Under the pieces are notes generated by a model. It was not told where the DNA came from. It was given only the letters and a program-made list of their open reading frames with translations, and did no database searches. Positions 17,834 through 22,154 of a stretch of DNA of 22,154 bases are shown here, piece after piece (within the stretch, counting starts at the first letter, position 1; each line of letters starts with the position of its first letter). Source of the stretch: Podila epigama (Eukaryota; Mortierellomycota; Mortierellomycetes; Mortierellales; Mortierellaceae); the NCBI GenBank assembly GCA_015679605.1, contig JAAAVE010000340.1:1-22154 (forward strand). The letters run 5' to 3'. A program made the position numbers and the translations under genes.

Positions 17834-20084
17834 ATGTTCACCCGGATCATAAAACCCACCTCGGTCTCCAGAGTCCTCTCTTCTTCTTCTTCTGCCTCGC
17901 TTTCGCTCTTCTCCCGTCCAAACATCCCTCTCGTTGCCAGTGCCACTCGCCTTTACTCCATTCAATCCAACCCAATGACAACTCCACCTGCGACCATCGC
18001 GCGTTCTGAACGCGTCGCTCATTTTGAACAGGATGGTAAACGCGCAGCATCCCTTCTAATTCAGTGCCAGCTCATTTCTACGCTATTCTACCTTTGAAAC
18101 AAAGGGGAGATCTTCACCCATTCATGCGTTTCTCATGTCTTGCTCTTCCTTTTTTTTCTTTTTTTTTCTTATGGTCGCGTCTCATAGTCTGGTCCATCTT
18201 TACTCCATTGGCATTGGAATGTCAAGCAGTCAATCTCGGACAAGGATTCATGAAGTAAACCACAGTGGAGAAAAAAAGGAGGAAGGGCGACCTTTTTGGT
18301 GCAGAAGTTGAAAAACAGTAAACATGTAATCCTCCTTCTCACTAAAAAAATGATAATCCTTTTCTTTGTCTCTTCACATAGCTTCCCACCTCCTGATTTT
18401 GTGGTCGAGGCTGCTCGTGAAGCTCTTCTTCGAAACGACTGCAACCAGTACAGTCATCCCAAGGGTCGCCCAAGGCTGAGAAATGTAGGGATGGATTTAG
18501 AACAGATCACATTTGCATGTTTTGTTGTTGATTTGTCAGTTTCCTTGCGGACAAGCATGGGTGGATCGTCTTTTTTTATGTCTTAATCTGCAAAATCTTA
18601 CTGTTTTGGCGAATGTCGTTTGTTGATTGATCTGTTTCCTTTCATTTTTTGTATCTCTACAGGCGCTTTCCAAATCTTATAGCCCTTTGTTTGGCAGGCA
18701 ACTGGATGCTGAAAGTGAGATTGTGGTCACTGCAGGAGCTAACGAGGGTATCTTTAGTATCTTTGCGGGATACCTCAATCAAGGAGACGAAGTCATTCTC
18801 ATGGAGCCATTCTTTGATCAGTACATTGTACGTATATGTTATTATATGGTTTTTTTTTTCTTTTATCAATCTTTGTTCACGGCATAACCCGCTATTCTCT
18901 GCGACATGAGTCACTGGCTTACTGACTTGCATGAACCTCTTCTCTTGACATGTACTGCACTCTTAGTCCAATATCACGATGAATGGAGGAGTACCAGTGT
19001 ACTGCCCTATTCGCCCCAACGGCGATATCTCCAAGGACATGAATGCCAGCGAGTGGAAGATTGACATCAAGGAACTCGAGTCCAAGATCACTCCTCGTTC
19101 CAAGATCCTCGTCCTCAACACGCCTCACAACCCCATCGGCAAGGTCTTTTCACGTCAAGAGCTGGAGGAGATTGGAGCCCTAGCCATCAAACACAACCTC
19201 TTGATCATCAGTGATGAAGTTGTAAGTCTCTTTTTTTTGCTCCTGTATCTTATTGACCCACATGTTGTTGTTCCTCAGGTATATGATATGAGTGATACTC
19301 ATTCGTAAGTGCACCCAATTGGTCCTGTGTACTATAGTATGATCGCCTCTACTTTGACTTGAAGAACCATCAGCGTATTGCAACTTTGGATGGACTGTGG
19401 GAGCGCACAATTACCGTAGGCAGTGGTGGAAAGACTTTCGGAACAACTGGTTGGCGCATTGGATGGCTGATCGGCCCCAAGAACCTGGTTGAACCTGCCT
19501 TGGCTGCACATACCCGTATCGTCTTTTGTGTCAACTCACCACTCCAGGTATTTTTATTTTTCTTGTTTTGTTCAACAAGGATAAATCTGATCTATTCCTC
19601 TTCTACAATTGAAGGTTAATGCATGCAACACGACTTTTAACATAAACACCCTTTTTTGGTTAAATCAAAATCATAGGAAGCTGTTGCTGTTGGATTTGAA
19701 CAGGCGGATGAACGTGGCTTCTTTGGAAGCCAAGTACACGAGTACGAACAAAAGCGTGAAAAACTCTTGTCAGTGTTCCGTGAATTAGGTCTGCCCTGCA
19801 CGGTGCCAGAAGGATCCTACTTTATTTTGGTGAACACTGACAAGATCCAGGTACCCAAGGATTACGTCTTCCCTGACCTGTTGCACAAGCGTCCCAAGGA
19901 CTTTAGAACCTGCTACTGGTTGACCAAGGAGATTGGTGTCTGTGCCATTCCTCCTACCGAGTTCTACTCCAAGCCTAACCAAGCCTTGGCTGAAAACTTT
20001 GCTCGCTTTGCGTTCTGCAAGACAGATGAGACGTTGGATGCTGCTGCAGAGAGACTCTTTAAGCTTAAGGCGTTCATTAAATAA
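17834..20084 (+). CDS. BNA3: Kynurenine/cysteine-S-conjugate aminotransferase (class I/II PLP aminotransferase)
   Basis: Seven exons: 17834-18035, 18188-18254, 18382-18484, 18663-18827, 18967-19221, 19338-19547 and 19677-20084, giving 469 residues. After the leader come VNLGQGFMNFPPPDF, NQYSHPKGRPRLR, VTAGANEGIFSIFAGYL, the PLP-ring motifs NTPHNPIGK (230-238) and SDEVYDRLYF (Asp about 262, Tyr 265), the Schiff-base lysine in GSGGKTFGTTGWRIGW (Lys about 296) and the carboxylate-binding Arg in NFARFAFCK (Arg about 444). These match KYAT1/KYAT3 and yeast Bna3. It transaminates kynurenine to kynurenic acid and acts on glutamine and related substrates. The first 47 residues (MFTRIIKPTSVSRVL, Ser-rich, then ATRLYSIQSNP) look like a mitochondrial presequence, and Met48 could start a cytosolic form. 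An AATAAA overlaps the stop codon (20080-20085), probably too early to be the main poly(A) signal. Function is secure; exact substrate preference is not. Confidence 0.93.
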
Positions 20085-20379
20085 AACATAAACTTTGACA
20101 ACTTGACTTTTTTTTTTTTTTTTTTTGTCTTTCACGCATTTTGAATAACAATCAAAAAAAAGCTCTTGTGTTACTTCTCAACAACATAATCCAGATCATT
20201 GCAATAACAAACAATCTTGCTTTTTTTTTTCCTTCAAGCTAGCGGTATTCCTCCAAGGAAACGCTTTCAAGAATTGCAAGGAAAAACCATAAAATGATAC
20301 AAAAGGATCACGATTTACTGTACAATTGCAAAGGCTAAGAGAGAAGAGAGAAAAGAAAAAACGATGGAAACTTCCGAAT
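20085..20379. terminator. Convergent 3' region of BNA3 and the thiolase gene
   Basis: This 295-bp gap between opposed stop codons contains a 19-nt T run (20108-20126), a second T tract near 20220-20231 and A-rich patches. It probably holds the 3' UTRs and poly(A) sites of both genes. No gene is seen. Confidence 0.45.
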
Positions 20380-21817
20380 TTACTCGCGCTCAAAGATGGC
20401 AGCCATACCCATACCGGTACCAATGCACATAGTGGTGCATCCGAGCTTGGCACCCTGGCGCTTCAGCTCGGGGAGGAGGGTGGCGATCTGGCGAGCACCA
20501 GTGCATCCCAAAGGATGACCCATGGCAATGGCACCACCGTTGGGGTTGACCTTCTTCATGTCCAACTTAAGGTGCTGGGCAGTGAAGACAGCCTGAGAGG
20601 CAAAGGCCTCGTTAAGCTCGATAACGTCCAAGTCCTTGATCTGGATACCAGCCTTCTCGCAGGCAGCGGGGATGGCGTAGGCGGGACCGACACCCATGAT
20701 TCTGGGGGGGCAACCAACGACAGCAGAGCAGATGAACTTGCCCTGGATTGGGAGACCGAGACGCTCGGCAGTCTTGCGCTTCATCAAGAGGACGGCAGCG
20801 GCACCATCCGAGACCTGGGAGGCGTTACCGGCGGTGGTGGCACCGTCAAAGGCGGGGCGGAGCTTGGCCAAAGACTCGACGGTGGTTCCCTCACGGATAC
20901 CGTCATCCTTAGCGACGATGATTTCCTTCTCGTTGTCATCCTTATCCTTGATGGTGGTCTTGACGGGGACGATCTCGCTGTCAAACTTGCCCTCCTTCTG
21001 GGCCTTGGCAGCCTTCTGGAAAGAGGCGGCGGCAAAGGCATCCTGAACCTCACGGCTGATGTTGTAGTCAGAGGCAACGTTCTCAGAGGTGATACCCATG
21101 GGGAGCTGGCAGTCGGCAGCGGCGCTGCAGGCCTCGGGGATCTTCTCAGAGGTCTGGGCAGCCATGGCAGAGGCACCGTATCCCATGGTCATGGACTCAA
21201 CACCGGCGCCAATACCAATATCGATCAAGCCGGTCTGGATGTGGGAAGCAATGTTGACGACAGCCTGGAGACCGGAGGAGCACTGGCGGTTGGTGGTGTA
21301 GATGGAGGTGCTTTCGGGGAATCCGGCGTAGAGAGCAGCCATGCGGGAGACGGTGGCACCACCAGCAGCCTGAAGAACGTTACCGACGCAAATATCATCA
21401 ACAAGCTTGGGGTCGATCTTGGTGCGGTCAATGACGGCAGCAAGAACAGCAGCCAAGAGATCCTCACTAAAGTATAAGTAAGAGCAAGAGTAAGAGTAAG
21501 AACAATGGAACAATGAACAAGCTCAAGAAAAAAGAATAGGAATGGGTATGAATGAAAAATGATCGATCGATCGATTGGGGTCAGGTTCTTTGAGTGCTAG
21601 AGTGAAGTGATGCTGACCAGCAAGAGACTTTGTAGACTTACGGGACGGTATCCTTGAAGCCGCCCCTCTTGCCACGGGTCATGGGGGTGCGGACGGCATC
21701 GATAATGACAATGTCGTCAGCGGACTTGACACCAATCTTGGTAGGGATGGAGGAAGACGTGGCAGCGGTAGGCTGAACAGTCAAGTGGGAGGAGATTTGG
21801 GCAAGGCGGGAAGACAT
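20380..21817 (-). CDS. POT1: Peroxisomal 3-ketoacyl-CoA thiolase
   Basis: Two exons on the minus strand, 21642-21817 and 20380-21466, joined in phase (donor GTAAGT, acceptor TTTAG) to give 420 residues. Thiolase hallmarks are DAVRTPMTRGKRGGFKDT, the acylated nucleophile in NRQCSSGLQ (Cys about 121), ELNEAFASQA, GGAIAMGHPLGCTGARQ (His about 376) and CIGTGMGMA (Cys about 406). Residues 4-12, RLAQISSHL, fit the PTS2 consensus R-L-x5-H-L, so import through Pex7 into peroxisomes is expected; there is no PTS1 at the C-terminus (ending FERE). The enzyme performs the last step of beta-oxidation, releasing acetyl-CoA and a shortened acyl-CoA. Codon choice is strongly biased to C/G-ending codons (AAG, GCC, GTC) compared with neighbours, as in highly expressed fungal genes. 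The 175-nt intron carries simple repeats (GTAAGA-like and GATC units). Animal ACAA1 and yeast Pot1 are the closest families. Confidence 0.95.
21467..21641 (-). other. Intron of the thiolase gene with simple repeats
   Basis: Within this 175-nt intron, about 21473-21502 is built from AGTAAGA/AGCAAGA-type units on the plus strand, and GATCGATCGATCGAT (21561-21575) is a self-complementary GATC repeat. Both are outside the splice sites. No gene or RNA is recognised. Confidence 0.5.
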
Positions 21818-22154
21818 TATGTGAGATGAAATGAGAGTGAATGTGTTTTGGGTATGAAATGAATGGAGGAGTGATGAGAAGAGAAAAAGAAAGAGAAAAA
21901 GGGGAAATAAAGAATGGTATTTATAATGATGCTGATGTGCGTCAGCAGCGAAAAAGAAAGATGAAAAGCTCGTGTCACGGCCGTGGGGAAATGAGGCAGC
22001 ACCTCGAATTCACTCAACTCACCGACTGCCTACTCCGTGTGCTTTTTTAGCCCTTCCACCTCACACCCAAAACTCAACCCACAAGGAGAGAGGGACAAGG
22101 AGATGTGTGAGTGTGATCGAGAACCCATCGGTGTGTGTCTAATTGACCAAAGGA
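21818..22154 (-). promoter_or_regulatory. Upstream region of the thiolase gene
   Basis: These 337 bp precede the thiolase start and run to the window edge. In the transcript sense the part near the start is pyrimidine-rich (21840-21905 is purine-rich on the plus strand), a common feature of strongly expressed fungal genes. A perfect 10-bp palindrome CACGGCCGTG lies at 21976-21985, about 160 bp upstream of the ATG; its abutting CGG/CCG halves resemble zinc-cluster regulator half-sites. I see no CCTCGG element of the kind bound by fatty-acid regulators in other fungi, and no coding sequence. Confidence 0.45.

Noticed and set aside
20326-21477. A 383-codon open frame on the plus strand, antisense to the thiolase exon
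   Set aside because: It is Gly/Asp/Leu-rich with no family resemblance and mirrors a gene with strong C/G third-position bias, which removes antisense stops. The thiolase on the other strand is unambiguous.
1-22154. Transposons, viral insertions, CRISPR arrays or a biosynthetic gene cluster
   Set aside because: No transposase, integrase, reverse transcriptase, terminal repeats, spaced repeats or cluster-type enzymes were seen. The genes are unrelated housekeeping functions.

Overview
The window is nuclear DNA from a filamentous fungus. Most genes carry several short introns (about 90-150 nt) with GTRNGT-like donors and YAG acceptors. The proteins are conserved eukaryotic housekeeping enzymes, and the fungal-style kynurenine aminotransferase, GPI-anchor and peroxisomal thiolase genes sit among fungal low-complexity sequences. 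A UFL1 gene (UFMylation E3 ligase), absent from yeasts and generally thought lost from most fungi, suggests an early-diverging lineage. Mortierellomycota/Mucoromycota is my best guess; this is inference. I see no mobile element, CRISPR array, rRNA or tRNA.

Layout, left to right: eIF3j/HCR1 (-, 3' end cut by the window edge, 1-820); a single-exon protein with many Myb/SANT repeats and a mitochondrial-looking N-terminus (+, 1234-4344); a four-span membrane protein of unknown function (-, 4539-6191); acylaminoacyl-peptidase APEH (-, 6606-9650, nine exons); UFL1 (+, 9909-13277, nine exons); CDC73/parafibromin of the Paf1 complex (-, 13503-15401, six exons); GPI mannosyltransferase 2 PIG-V/GPI18 (+, 15646-17493, six exons); kynurenine/glutamine aminotransferase BNA3 (+, 17834-20084, seven exons); peroxisomal 3-ketoacyl-CoA thiolase POT1 (-, 20380-21817, two exons). 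Exon chains were built by hand from homology, splice consensus and phase. Every complete chain sums to a whole number of codons and ends at a stop.

Genes are arranged as divergent pairs (eIF3j/Myb, APEH/UFL1, CDC73/PIG-V) sharing 244-413 bp leaders, and convergent pairs with 194-295 bp between stop codons. There is no evident pathway cluster. Three genes touch protein synthesis or quality control (eIF3j in initiation and ribosome recycling, APEH in N-acetyl-peptide breakdown, UFL1 in UFMylation at the ER), but that may be coincidence.

The most notable points are the full-length fungal UFL1 with a diverged middle region, the multi-SANT protein with a presequence-like leader, a GC-AG intron in PIG-V, a 13-nt first coding exon in eIF3j, and a 12-bp perfect palindrome in the CDC73/PIG-V shared promoter.
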